From: Paenibacillus curdlanolyticus YK9
GTDB taxonomy: Bacteria; Bacillota; Bacilli; Paenibacillales; Paenibacillaceae
Assembly (NCBI RefSeq): GCF_000179615.1
Contig: NZ_AEDD01000001.1
Coordinates: 124,001-188,000 of the forward strand
Length of the DNA: 64,000 nucleotides
Reading direction: 5' to 3'
Part shown: positions 8,377 through 17,157 of the stretch, one piece after another
How positions within the stretch are numbered: the first letter of the stretch is position 1
How the letters are laid out: the number at the start of each line of letters is the position of its first letter
Notes under the pieces: generated by a model
What the model was told of the DNA's origin: nothing
What the model saw: only the letters and a program-made list of their open reading frames with translations
Databases searched by the model: none
Position numbers and translations under genes: made by a program

Positions 8377-9812
8377 ACAGCATCCAGCGCAAAATTATGT
8401 CGCTCTCCGTCATCGTTCTTTTTATTATGGCCATCATATGGGTCGTCCTGACCTACTATAATCAGAAGACGCAGGAGCAGTACAATGAAGTGCTGCAGCG
8501 TTACCTGCGCATGAATGAAATGACCAACCTCAGCCAGCAGACGATCGCCAGCCTGAATGTTTATCTGCTGCAGCCCACTGCCAATACCCTCGATGCGTTC
8601 CACGTCACCACAGAGCGAATTTTGCAAGCAAACAACGAAATTGCCAAGCTTCGCACAGCCGACAACGGCTTCACCCTCACGAATTACATGCACATGATCG
8701 AAAGTCTGGTCGAGGCGGAGAACCGATCCGTCATGTTCCATGACCAGAAAAACAATGAGTTCTCAGCTGCGCGATTCGAGGAAGCGACCCGCATTCACAA
8801 CTATATTGTGGAGACGACGCTGTCGCTGATCGATAAGGATCTCAAAACCTATGACCATTTCTACCGCAGCATCATGGCGCAGAGTACGGAGCTCAAGCGG
8901 CTTGGCGTCTGGCTGCTCACCTTCATCACTGTTACGCTGCTTCTATTCGCCTACTGGTTCTCGCGCAGCATAACGATGCCGATCCACAAGCTGACCGTTG
9001 CGGCAAGAGAGCTGGCTCGCGGCAAGTTCGAGCAGCGCATCGAGGTGCATTCCAATGATGAAATCTCGTTCCTCGCCCGTACGTTCGACCGAATGCGAAT
9101 CAATATTAATGATCTTATTTCGGAAATCCACCGTACCGCGCAGCTGGAGCTGGAGCTGAAGGAAAGCAAGCTGCTGCTGAAGGAAAGCCAGCTGCGGAGT
9201 CTGCAGAGCCAGATAAACCCGCATTTTTTATTCAATACGCTCGACACGCTCTCAAAGAAAGCTTATTTGGAGGGCTCGCTGGAGACGAGCGATTTGATTG
9301 CGAACGTTGCGGGACTTCTCCGGTATAACTTGCGGCGTCTAGACCGATCCGTCACGCTGCGAGAGGAGGTGAATGTTGTTTTAAAATATATCGAAATCCA
9401 GCAGGCGCGCTTCGCGGATCGTCTGCGGTTCGTTCAGCAGGTCGATGAGCGCTGGCTCCATGTTCACCTGCCTTGCTTAACGCTTCAGCCGATCATCGAG
9501 AATGCCGTCATCCATGCGGTTGAACCGCTTGAGGAAGGGGGGACCATCGTATTCCGCATTTTATCCGAGGACGGTGAACGGGTGCGAATTGAAATTGAGG
9601 ATAGCGGCGCAGGCATGGCGCCGGAGCAAGTACAGCGGATGCTGGAGGAGCAGCCGCAGGAGCGGGGAAACGCGCAGGGACATTCGACGGGCATCGGCTT
9701 CAGCAATGTCGTCAAGCGCCTGCGGCTGTTTACCGGCGTGGAGGATGTGCTCGAGATCGATAGCGGATTGCAGCAAGGAACGAAGGTGACGTTGAAAATT
9801 CCAGTCGCTTAG
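8373..9812 (+). CDS. YesM-type sensor histidine kinase
   Basis: Membrane histidine kinase of 479 residues. It has TM1 at about 8-28, an extracytoplasmic helical region, TM2 at about 180-200, a HAMP domain after it (SRSITMPIHKLTVAARELAR) and a LytS/YesM His-kinase domain with QINPHFLFNTLDTLSKKAYL, whose His is the phospho-acceptor. The ATPase part has PIIENAVIHAV (N box), IEDSGAGM (G1) and STGIGFSNVVKRL (G2). The start overlaps the preceding binding-protein gene (ATGA). It presumably phosphorylates the response regulator 13 nt downstream. Confidence 0.93.
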   Translation: MNSIQRKIMSLSVIVLFIMAIIWVVLTYYNQKTQEQYNEVLQRYLRMNEMTNLSQQTIASLNVYLLQPTANTLDAFHVTTERILQANNEIAKLRTADNGFTLTNYMHMIESLVEAENRSVMFHDQKNNEFSAARFEEATRIHNYIVETTLSLIDKDLKTYDHFYRSIMAQSTELKRLGVWLLTFITVTLLLFAYWFSRSITMPIHKLTVAARELARGKFEQRIEVHSNDEISFLARTFDRMRININDLISEIHRTAQLELELKESKLLLKESQLRSLQSQINPHFLFNTLDTLSKKAYLEGSLETSDLIANVAGLLRYNLRRLDRSVTLREEVNVVLKYIEIQQARFADRLRFVQQVDERWLHVHLPCLTLQPIIENAVIHAVEPLEEGGTIVFRILSEDGERVRIEIEDSGAGMAPEQVQRMLEEQPQERGNAQGHSTGIGFSNVVKRLRLFTGVEDVLEIDSGLQQGTKVTLKIPVA

Positions 9813-9825
9813 GAGGGTTGCTGAG

Positions 9826-11370
9826 ATGCTGAAGTTGTTAATCGTTGATGACGAGCCGTTGGAGCGCGAAGGGCTGCGGGCGGTTTTGCGCCATGGCATA
9901 CCGGAGTCGCAGATCGAGCTTGCGCGTAACGGGGCGATTGCGGTCGAGCTCGCACAGTCATTCAGACCTGACATTATTCTTATGGATATTAAGATGCCGG
10001 GCATGAGCGGGCTGGAAGCCGTAGCGCTTATTAAGGAAGCCCAGCCAACGATGAAGTTCATCATGGTGACGGCCTATGAGGCGTTCGATTATGCGCGGCA
10101 AGCGATCAAGCTTGGCGTGAGCGATTATTTGCTTAAGCCGAGCAAGGCAAGCGAGATTGTAGCGGTCGTTCGCAAAGCGATCGATTCGCTGCTGCAGGAG
10201 CGGGCGCTTGATGACCAGATCAAGCAGGATCGGCAGACGCTGCACCGCGTCATGCCTTTGATCGAGTGTGACGTTGTAACGGGCTTGCTCTACGATCATG
10301 TGCAGGAGGTTCATATCGAGGAAATGCTGGCGATGCTCGGCAGCGATATGACCAAGGAAGCATTCGTTCTGCTGGTCGTGCTCGGAAATTGTTCGGCAGA
10401 GACAGCATACAGCGCGATCAAATGGAAGCTGCGCGAGCTCGGCTGCGGCTGGGTCGGTGCGATGACGGGGCGGCAGGTGCCGATCATTATTTTTCGCCAA
10501 TGGGGCACGTCGTTTCGGGCGCAGGCTGCCTCGCTTGTGCAGCAGCTGCTTACGCTGCAGCAGCGAACGATTGGCGACGATGGCTTCATCGGCATCGGCA
10601 ATCCATACGACTCGCTGAATGACATTCGCCACTCGTTCCGCGAAGCGCTGCTGGCGACGGCGGATGCATCGCTGCTCGCTCGCCATCGCTTCTACGAGGA
10701 TATGGATTTGCGACAGCCGGCGAGCAGCATCGGGAGTCTTGATCGCATGCGCATGGATCGGGAGACGGTCGAACAGATTCGGCTCGGGCAGTGGGACGAC
10801 ATTCGCCACTCGATTCATCGCTTGGTCGACGGCTTCGAGCATAGCTGCGCGAGCTTGGTCGCTTGCGGGCAGGCGGTGCTGGAGCAGCTGTGGATCGTCT
10901 ATCGCACGGCGATGGAGCTTGGCGTGGAGGCGGAACGGCCGTTGTTCTCGTTTCAGGCAAGGCAATATTATCAAATGCTCGCTGAGGCGCAGAGCGTGCT
11001 CGATCAGCTTATTCAATCGTTCACCCGGCATCGCAGCAAGCTGGAGCCGGATATCGTTGGGGAAATCAAGCAATACATTGCAGAGCATTCCCAGGAGGAA
11101 ATTTCGCTGGAAACGATTGCAAAGCGGGTACAGCTTAGCCCGCACTATATTAGCAAAATGTTCAAAGAGCAGCTCGGCGTCAACTACATCGACTTCCTCA
11201 CGGAATGCCGCATCGATAAGGCGAAGGCGCTCATGCTGAACCCCCAGCTCAGCATGAAGGAAATTACGTTCGAGGTGGGTTACAACGATCCGAATTATTT
11301 CAGCAAGGTGTTCAAAAAAATATGCGGGGCATCGCCAAGCGAATATCGCAAAATGGTGCTTCACTCGTAA
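9826..11370 (+). CDS. YesN-type response regulator (REC plus AraC HTH)
   Basis: 514-residue cytoplasmic response regulator. The receiver domain occupies 1-120, with VDDEP acidic residues, Asp in IILMDIKMPG as phospho-acceptor, and the conserved Lys in SDYLLKPSKA. A long middle region of the YesN type follows. The C-terminal AraC domain (about 415-512) contains ISLETIAKRVQLSPHYISKM and KEITFEVGYNDPNYFSKVFK. AGGAGG at 9811-9816 serves the start. The nearest target is xylF, whose upstream region has direct repeats fitting an AraC-type activator. Confidence 0.93.
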   Translation: MLKLLIVDDEPLEREGLRAVLRHGIPESQIELARNGAIAVELAQSFRPDIILMDIKMPGMSGLEAVALIKEAQPTMKFIMVTAYEAFDYARQAIKLGVSDYLLKPSKASEIVAVVRKAIDSLLQERALDDQIKQDRQTLHRVMPLIECDVVTGLLYDHVQEVHIEEMLAMLGSDMTKEAFVLLVVLGNCSAETAYSAIKWKLRELGCGWVGAMTGRQVPIIIFRQWGTSFRAQAASLVQQLLTLQQRTIGDDGFIGIGNPYDSLNDIRHSFREALLATADASLLARHRFYEDMDLRQPASSIGSLDRMRMDRETVEQIRLGQWDDIRHSIHRLVDGFEHSCASLVACGQAVLEQLWIVYRTAMELGVEAERPLFSFQARQYYQMLAEAQSVLDQLIQSFTRHRSKLEPDIVGEIKQYIAEHSQEEISLETIAKRVQLSPHYISKMFKEQLGVNYIDFLTECRIDKAKALMLNPQLSMKEITFEVGYNDPNYFSKVFKKICGASPSEYRKMVLHS

Positions 11371-11393
11371 CGGCGGATTCCTTCTCCAAAAAG

Positions 11394-11426
11394 TGCAGAT
11401 GATCATAAAAGATTGCAGATTGTTAT
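11394..11426 (+). promoter_or_regulatory. Candidate response-regulator binding site upstream of xylF
   Basis: Direct repeats TGCAGATGATCAT (from 11394) and TGCAGATTGTTAT (from 11414) start 20 bp apart, about two helical turns. A -10-like TAAGAT lies at 11452-11457, but no acceptable -35 is found 16-18 bp upstream of it. That is the arrangement expected of an activator-dependent promoter. Binding by the protein at 9826-11370 is inferred. Confidence 0.5.
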
Positions 11427-11502
11427 CACGATCAGCTTCTCTCGAAGATGGTAAGATTTCAAATGTAAGCAGTTACATTTAGAGGAAGAAGGAGAGAAGA
11501 AA

Positions 11503-12597
11503 ATGAAAACCAAATGGATGAAAAGCGGGGTAATGGCACTTGCGCTGACGATGATGTTTACGTTATCGGCATGCGGCAGCGACGACAAAAAAGAAAGCTC
11601 GGATGAGCCAGCTAAGACGACGACCGCAACGGAGGACAAGGGGGAAGTTAAAGGAGATAAGAAAATCGTAATCGGGCTGTCGCTCGATACGCTGCAAGAA
11701 GAGCGCTGGCAGAAGGACCGCGACTTCTTCAAGGCAGAGGTGGAGCGGCTTGGCGGCGAAGTAGAGGTTCAAGCGGCTAACGGCGATGATGCCAAACAAA
11801 TCGCACAAGCCGAAAACCTGATCAGCCAAGGCGTTGACTTGCTCGTCGTCGTTCCGCATAACGCGGAAGCAACGGCTGCAATCGTCGAGAAGGCGCATGC
11901 TGCCGGCATTAAAGTGCTCGCATATGACCGCTTGATCAAAAACTCCGATGTTGACCTGTACGTTTCGTTCGACAACGAGAAGGTCGGCGAACTGCAAGCG
12001 CAGGCGATCCTGAAGCTGGCGCCAAAAGGCAAATTCGTTTACATCGGCGGCTCGGAAACGGACAACAACGCGCATCTGTTCAAGCAAGGCGCATTCAACG
12101 TGCTGCAGCCATTGATCGACAGCGGCGACATCCAAGTCGTATTCGACCAATGGACGAAGGAATGGAACCCGGCTAATGCATTGGCGAACATGGAAAATGC
12201 GCTGACTGCGAACAACAATGGCATCGACGCTGTCATTGCAGCGAATGACGGCACGGCGGGCGGCGTTATCCAAGCGCTGACGGCACAAGGCCTAGCAGGC
12301 AAAATTCCGGTATCCGGCCAAGACGCGGAGCTGGCTGCTGCGCAGCGTATCGTAGAGGGCACGCAGGCGATGACGGTTTACAAGCCGATCAAGAAGCAAG
12401 CGGAGATCGCTGCCCAGATGGCGGTCAAGATGGCGAAAGGCGAAGACCCAGGCGCAGACAAGAAGCTGAACAATGGCAAAATCGATGTGCCTTCCGTCCT
12501 GCTCGATCCAATTGCTGTCGATAAGAGCAACATCGACGCGACGATTATCGCAGACGGCTTCCACTCCAAGGAAGATGTATACAAAAACGTAAAATAA
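11503..12597 (+). CDS. xylF: D-xylose-type ABC transporter substrate-binding lipoprotein
   Basis: 364-residue extracytoplasmic sugar-binding lipoprotein. The signal peptide ends in the lipobox LSAC (Cys about residue 24), followed by a charged Ser/Thr linker. The mature part closely follows XylF: RWQKDRDFFKAEVERLG, VKVLAYDRLIKNSDVDLYVS, VSFDNEKVGELQA, TANNNGIDAVIAANDGTAGG, SGQDAELAAAQRIVEGTQ and MTVYKPIKK. AGAAGGAGA precedes the ATG. It probably delivers xylose or a similar sugar to XylG/XylH encoded next. Specificity is judged from family similarity only. Confidence 0.92.
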   Translation: MKTKWMKSGVMALALTMMFTLSACGSDDKKESSDEPAKTTTATEDKGEVKGDKKIVIGLSLDTLQEERWQKDRDFFKAEVERLGGEVEVQAANGDDAKQIAQAENLISQGVDLLVVVPHNAEATAAIVEKAHAAGIKVLAYDRLIKNSDVDLYVSFDNEKVGELQAQAILKLAPKGKFVYIGGSETDNNAHLFKQGAFNVLQPLIDSGDIQVVFDQWTKEWNPANALANMENALTANNNGIDAVIAANDGTAGGVIQALTAQGLAGKIPVSGQDAELAAAQRIVEGTQAMTVYKPIKKQAEIAAQMAVKMAKGEDPGADKKLNNGKIDVPSVLLDPIAVDKSNIDATIIADGFHSKEDVYKNVK

Positions 12598-12612
12598 GCA
12601 AGAAGAACGAGC

Positions 12613-12663
12613 AAGAGGGGGAAGAAGCGGCTAATGAATTCCCGCATGCTTCCCCCTCTTCTT
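12613..12663 (+). terminator. Intra-operon hairpin between xylF and xylG
   Basis: Perfect 12-bp stem AAGAGGGGGAAG (12613-12624) with CTTCCCCCTCTT (12649-12660). An inner GCGG/CCGC pairing (12627-12630 with 12642-12645) shortens the loop. Only CTTAT follows, so it is probably a partial terminator or 3'-end stabiliser lowering xylGH relative to xylF. The ATG at 12634 lies in its loop. Confidence 0.7.
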
Positions 12664-12684
12664 ATAGATGAGGTGGCGAATCCG

Positions 12685-14208
12685 ATGACAGCCGCATTAG
12701 AGATGCGTAATATTACGAAGCGATTTCCAGGCGTCACAGCGCTCGACAACGTCACGTTCACGGTTAAGAAGGGCGAGGTGCATGCGCTCTGCGGGGAGAA
12801 CGGAGCGGGCAAGTCGACGCTGATGAAGGTGCTCAGCGGGCTGTACCCGCATGGCAGCTACGAGGGACAGATCGTCATCGATGGCGAAGAAAAGAAGTTT
12901 CATCAGATCAAGGATGCCGAGCAGGCAGGCGTCGCGATTATTTATCAAGAGCTTGCGCTGGCCAAGGATCTATCCGTTGGCGAGAACCTGTTTCTTGGCA
13001 AGGTGCCGGCGAAGTGGGGCATCATCAATTGGGAGCAGGTTTTCCACGAGAGCGGGCATTGGCTGCGGGAGGTCGGGCTGGTAGACGTTAATCCGGAGCA
13101 AGAAACCGGAACGCTCGGGATTGGCAAGCAGCAGCAGATCGAGATCGCCAAGGCTCTGTCCAAAAATGCAAATTTGCTCATTCTCGACGAACCGACTGCG
13201 GCATTGACGGAGCAGGAAGTTGAGATTTTGCTGAACATATTGCAGGACTTCAAAAAGCGCGGCGTGACGTGCATTTATATCTCGCACAAGCTGAATGAGG
13301 TGTTCGCAATCGCAGACACCGTCACGGTGCTGCGTGATGGACAGACGATCGGTACGTATCCGATCGGCGAGCTGACCGAGGATAAGGTCATTTCGCTGAT
13401 GGTTGGACGCGAGCTGAAGGAGCGTTTTCCGCGTATGCCATCCAATCCGGGCGAGGTTGTCTTGCGCGTATCGGATTATTCCGTTATCAACCCGAACCAG
13501 CCGAGTAAGAAAGTGATCGACAGCTTCTCATTCGACGTTCGTCGAGGCGAGATTCTCGGCATCGCGGGGTTGATGGGCGCAGGGCGAACGGAGCTGGTGA
13601 TGAGCTTGTTTGGCGCCTATGCGGGCAAGTCGCAAGGGAAGGTCGAGATCGACGGCAAGCCGGTCAAGCTGAGCGATACGCGGGCGGCGATACGCGAAGG
13701 GCTGGCGCTCGTTTCGGAGGATCGCAAGAAATACGGGCTCGTGCTCGGCATGGATATCAAGAGCAATGTGAGTATGGCGAGCCTCTCCAGCATTGCGCCA
13801 GGCGGCGTAATTAACCACTACAAGGAAGCCGTCAGCGGCAATCATTACCTCAGCTCGCTGCGGATTAAAGCCAACTCGGTCGAGACGGTAGTCGGAACGC
13901 TCAGCGGGGGGAATCAGCAGAAGGTCGTTTTGGGCAAATGGCTTATGACGAATCCGAAAGTGTTAATTCTCGACGAGCCGACGCGCGGGATAGACGTTGG
14001 AGCGAAATTCGAAATTTATAACATTATGAATGAGTTGGTCAGCCAAGGCGTCGCGATCATTATGATCTCGTCGGAGCTGCCGGAGCTGCTGGGCATGAGC
14101 CATCGCATTATGGTCATTGCCGAAGGCAAGCAGACAGGCATGTTCCAAGCGGAAGAGGCTACGCAAGAGCTGATAATGGCGGCCGCCACTGGAGGTAATC
14201 GGATATGA
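12685..14208 (+). CDS. xylG: Xylose ABC transporter ATP-binding protein
   Basis: 507-residue ATPase with two tandem ABC domains, as in XylG/MglA/RbsA. Domain 1 has Walker A GENGAGKSTLMKVLSG, signature GTLGIGKQQQIEIAKAL and Walker B LLILDEPTAALT. Domain 2 has a degenerate Walker A (GLMGAGRTELVMSLFG), signature TLSGGNQQKVVLGKWL and VLILDEPTRGIDVG. The start at 12685 is preferred because GAGGTGG (12670-12676) precedes it and the upstream in-frame ATG lies in a hairpin loop. The stop overlaps xylH by 4 nt, indicating translational coupling. Confidence 0.94.
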   Translation: MTAALEMRNITKRFPGVTALDNVTFTVKKGEVHALCGENGAGKSTLMKVLSGLYPHGSYEGQIVIDGEEKKFHQIKDAEQAGVAIIYQELALAKDLSVGENLFLGKVPAKWGIINWEQVFHESGHWLREVGLVDVNPEQETGTLGIGKQQQIEIAKALSKNANLLILDEPTAALTEQEVEILLNILQDFKKRGVTCIYISHKLNEVFAIADTVTVLRDGQTIGTYPIGELTEDKVISLMVGRELKERFPRMPSNPGEVVLRVSDYSVINPNQPSKKVIDSFSFDVRRGEILGIAGLMGAGRTELVMSLFGAYAGKSQGKVEIDGKPVKLSDTRAAIREGLALVSEDRKKYGLVLGMDIKSNVSMASLSSIAPGGVINHYKEAVSGNHYLSSLRIKANSVETVVGTLSGGNQQKVVLGKWLMTNPKVLILDEPTRGIDVGAKFEIYNIMNELVSQGVAIIMISSELPELLGMSHRIMVIAEGKQTGMFQAEEATQELIMAAATGGNRI

Positions 14209-15383
14209 GCGTTAATCAAGAAACGGTATTAGAGCATGCCCGGCTGAAGCAGCGGCCGAATTGGTTCAAATTCGATATGCGCGCGTATACGATGATCGGC
14301 GCGTTAATGTCAATCTGGATTTTGTTCTCGCTGCTGCATGACCGGTTTCTATCGCCAACGAACTTATCGAATTTGTTCCTGCAAATGTCCGTCACCTCGA
14401 TTCTCGCGATCGGGATGGTGCTCGTCATCGTCGCTGGCCAGATCGACCTGTCGATCGGCTCGATTGTCGGCTTTACGGGCGGCATCACCGCTATGCTGAA
14501 CGTCTGGTATGAATGGAGCACCGTTCCCGTCATACTGGCTACGCTTGGCGCCGGAGCTGCAATCGGCTTTGTGCAGGGCTGGATTATCGCTTATCGGGCT
14601 GTACCCGCCTTTATCGTGACGCTGGGCGGCATGCTCATTTTCCGCGGAGCATTGTTCGGAACGACAGGAAGCGTGACGATTGCGCCGCTGACGCCATCAT
14701 TGAAATCGATTGGGCAATCGTACATCGGCGATGTGATCGGCTGGGTTTTCGGCATCATCGGCTTGATCGTTGCGGGGCTTCTTATTATTCGCAAGCGGAG
14801 AGCTCGCGCCAAATTCGGCTTTGAGGTTGAGCCGTTTGCGGTCAGCATGCTGCGCCTCGGCGTGATTGGCGCGCTCATTATCGGCTTTGTTTATTTGATG
14901 AATAGTTACAAAGGCATTCCGGTTCCGTTCGTTATGGTTATCGTTCTGGCGCTGGTGTTTACCTTCATCTCGCGCAACACGACGTTCGGCCGGCATATTT
15001 ATGCGATCGGCGGCAACCCTGAGGCGGCGCGGCTGTCGGGCATTAACATTAAACGCCGCATTTTGCTCGTCTTCGTCCTGTGCAACACGCTGGCGGCTGT
15101 CGCGGCGCTGGTGCTGACGGCTCGCCTGAACGCGGCTACGATGAGCGCGGGGCAAAACTATGAGCTGGACGCCATCGCGGCATGCGTCATCGGCGGCACG
15201 AGCTTGATGGGCGGCACCGGCACGATTGCGGGCGCGATCATCGGCTCGCTCGTTATGGCAAGCCTGGACAACGGCATGAGCCTGATGAACCTGGAGTCGT
15301 TCTGGCAGTATATCGTCAAGGGCGGCATTCTCGTGCTCGCGGTGTATTTGGATATTTATAGCCGGCAGAAGAAGAAGGCTTAG
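14205..15383 (+). CDS. xylH: Xylose ABC transporter permease
   Basis: 392-residue integral membrane permease of the BPD_transp_2 (XylH/RbsC/MglC) family with about 10-12 hydrophobic segments. Recognisable stretches are ILAIGMVLVIVAGQIDLSIG and FGRHIYAIGGNPEAARLSGI, the latter being the conserved contact loop towards the ATPase, followed by VIGGTSLMGGTGTIAGAIIG. It is the last gene of the unit; a strong terminator follows at 15416. No xylose isomerase or xylulokinase gene lies in the window, so catabolism must be encoded elsewhere. Confidence 0.93.
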   Translation: MSVNQETVLEHARLKQRPNWFKFDMRAYTMIGALMSIWILFSLLHDRFLSPTNLSNLFLQMSVTSILAIGMVLVIVAGQIDLSIGSIVGFTGGITAMLNVWYEWSTVPVILATLGAGAAIGFVQGWIIAYRAVPAFIVTLGGMLIFRGALFGTTGSVTIAPLTPSLKSIGQSYIGDVIGWVFGIIGLIVAGLLIIRKRRARAKFGFEVEPFAVSMLRLGVIGALIIGFVYLMNSYKGIPVPFVMVIVLALVFTFISRNTTFGRHIYAIGGNPEAARLSGINIKRRILLVFVLCNTLAAVAALVLTARLNAATMSAGQNYELDAIAACVIGGTSLMGGTGTIAGAIIGSLVMASLDNGMSLMNLESFWQYIVKGGILVLAVYLDIYSRQKKKA

Positions 15384-15415
15384 GGGTCGTCGTTCATTTG
15401 GCAAGATAGAAGCAA

Positions 15416-15460
15416 AAGCACTCGAAGCACCTGTTTCGTCAGGGGTTCGAGTGCTTCCTG
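15416..15460 (+). terminator. Terminator of the xylFGH operon
   Basis: An 11-bp stem AAGCACTCGAA (15416-15426) pairs with TTCGAGTGCTT (15446-15456), with extra pairing of CACCTG/CAGG inside. The following sequence is only moderately T-rich. Confidence 0.75.
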
Positions 15461-15589
15461 TTGTTTCTGTCTAGTTTCAGCTCCAGTTTTAGTTCTAGAC
15501 ATGCTAACCGGGGATAGAATTAATCTGGGTTTTGAAGGAAAGTAGTGTTATAATAGAATTTAATTCCATATATTGAGGGGGGTATTTTG

Positions 15590-16333
15590 TTGGCTATTAA
15601 TAGTACTTTTAGAAAAGATTTATTGGAAAGTATGAATGGGGATTTTCTATCAAGTGATGACTTTACTCTAAATGCATTTTTTACGGAAAGCGGTAAAAGA
15701 CCTAAAATTGAGATTGTCTATAGTCACGACGATACAAAGTTTCTAACTGCAGAAGTGTACTCGAATTATGTAACAGTTGAAATGTCTCCCGGCAGAATGC
15801 TAGAGATAGAGAATGATAGACTCGGTAAAGCAGATGAGCTTTTTGATCATATACTTACTTGGGTAGAATACATTGAAGCTGAGTTAAAAGCATTACCTAT
15901 TGTGAGAGCTTTCAATGAGCATAGAGATTACATAGATACGCAAATAGACGTAATTAATGAGCTAGTTAAAGGCTTCAGCAACGAAAAGTTTTCTGTCGAT
16001 GAAGCAGCAGAACTTGAAGGTCGAATTTCGGCGTTAGAAGCTCGGTTTGCGAAGAAACTAAGCGAGGATATAGCTGATAAAGAGAAATTGGAAGATGAAA
16101 TTAAGAAGCTTAATAAGGATATAAAATTCTTAAAGGTGCAAATAAATAACTTAACTAAAGGAGGCTGGTTCAAAAGTTTTACTGTACGAACAATTGGCTG
16201 GATGGCAAGAAATCCGAAGACAATGAAGGCATTAGGTGGGACTATTTTAGATGTATTACCAGGTGAAATGAAAAATTCGTTGCCATTTGAATTAATTGCT
16301 TCAGCAGATGAAGATCAATCAACTGAGCAATAA
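15590..16333 (+). CDS. Unrecognised coiled-coil protein, AT-rich gene
   Basis: Protein of 247 residues from TTG 15590, or 248 from TTG 15587; GAGGGGGG at 15575-15582 fits 15590 better. No known family is recognised. The N-terminal half is an acidic mixed alpha/beta region. Residues about 120-190 are a heptad-rich coiled coil (ELEGRISALEARF, DKEKLEDEIKKLNKDIKFLK). A short hydrophobic-basic tail follows (FTVRTIGWMARNPKTMKAL). Codon use is visibly AT-rich compared with both neighbours, indicating acquisition by transfer. TATAAT at 15549-15554 is a likely -10. It stands alone, followed by about 800 bp of debris, so an accessory or defence role is possible but unsupported. Confidence 0.75.
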   Translation: MAINSTFRKDLLESMNGDFLSSDDFTLNAFFTESGKRPKIEIVYSHDDTKFLTAEVYSNYVTVEMSPGRMLEIENDRLGKADELFDHILTWVEYIEAELKALPIVRAFNEHRDYIDTQIDVINELVKGFSNEKFSVDEAAELEGRISALEARFAKKLSEDIADKEKLEDEIKKLNKDIKFLKVQINNLTKGGWFKSFTVRTIGWMARNPKTMKALGGTILDVLPGEMKNSLPFELIASADEDQSTEQ

Positions 16334-16488
16334 TTTTCTTATTTAGGAGCCACGTGCTCCTCGAGTTGTAGAGAAACCTCTTGTTTTTTATGAAGGTCTA
16401 AACGTCCCGAAATTTCTCACCAATATGTTGATTTCAGATCGCGTTTCAATCGGTTTCTCTTCAACAAGACAAGAATCACCATATAAAA

Positions 16489-16528
16489 TAAAAAAGTGCC
16501 GAAAAGTCCGTAGGACTTTCTCGACACT
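16489..16528 (-). terminator. Orphan minus-strand terminator
   Basis: Stem 16495-16509 pairs with 16513-16528 (AGTGCCGAAAAGTCC against its near complement). On the minus strand it is followed by TTTTTTATTTT. No intact minus-strand gene lies immediately upstream, so it may be the tail of a lost element. Confidence 0.6.
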
Positions 16529-16709
16529 CTGGGCACCCTATCGGGTGCTGTGGCTCAGCATGTATTACTGGGAATAATAAGCTTCCTGAACGAAAGTATA
16601 GAGAGCGATTCCCAGAAGATCTGCATAAGTACACAGGATCAACTTCAGACCTGCCGGCGAAAATAGATATTACCTCATTTCCAGTGACCTTGGACTATAC
16701 TTTGAATGA

Positions 16710-16747
16710 AACCACTGAATCGATAAAACAATTCAGTGGTTTTCTGT
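16710..16747 (+). terminator. Orphan plus-strand terminator
   Basis: Perfect 11-bp stem AACCACTGAAT (16710-16720) with ATTCAGTGGTT (16731-16741), then TTCTGTT. It follows a start-less open stretch and may be left over from a decayed gene. Confidence 0.65.
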
Positions 16748-17157
16748 TAATGAGGTGGGTGAGGCTGAATTTCTGGCAGCTGTTGACCTAATAGACCGAA
16801 TCGGACTCAATTGTGAAAAAATATCCCCTTGAGAGAAGAAGGAGGTAATTTGACTACCGAACTCCTTGACTGAACACGAATGGGATGAAGATATACGTCC
16901 CACGAGTCGCTATGCAGCTAAGATCGTGACAAGGCGCGGCCATGCTGCCGCATGGAAGGGCTCGTTCGCTTGAATCCGGCATTTCAACGACCTCAAGCGA
17001 GTCTTCGAGCTGATCGCATATTCGACTGGTTTGAGAAGTGATGTCAGAACGTTCGTGCCTGAACCCTCGGGCGGAGCGCTTTTTTGCAGTTGCTCGAACT
17101 AGATCCAACTACTATTACCGCTCGGGCTCCAAGCCTCAAGCCTCGATCCAGTTCATG

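Larger units (their letters stand above)
16334..17157. other. Non-coding debris between AT-rich gene and thrS
   Basis: About 820 bp with no intact gene. It holds a small hairpin AGGAGC/GCTCCT (16346-16362) just after the preceding gene, two terminator-like hairpins described separately, and an inverted repeat CTGGGAAT/ATTCCCAG (16568-16575 with 16608-16615). One frame stays open from about 16550 to 16790 without a start (NKLPERKYRERFPEDLHKY is part of it). At 16841-16850 a good ribosome site precedes a reading of only seven codons. It looks like decayed remains of inserted genes. Confidence 0.6.

Noticed and set aside
16854-17108. Possible 84-residue minus-strand gene
   Set aside because: Unusual composition, no ribosome site and no family; it lies in decayed sequence.
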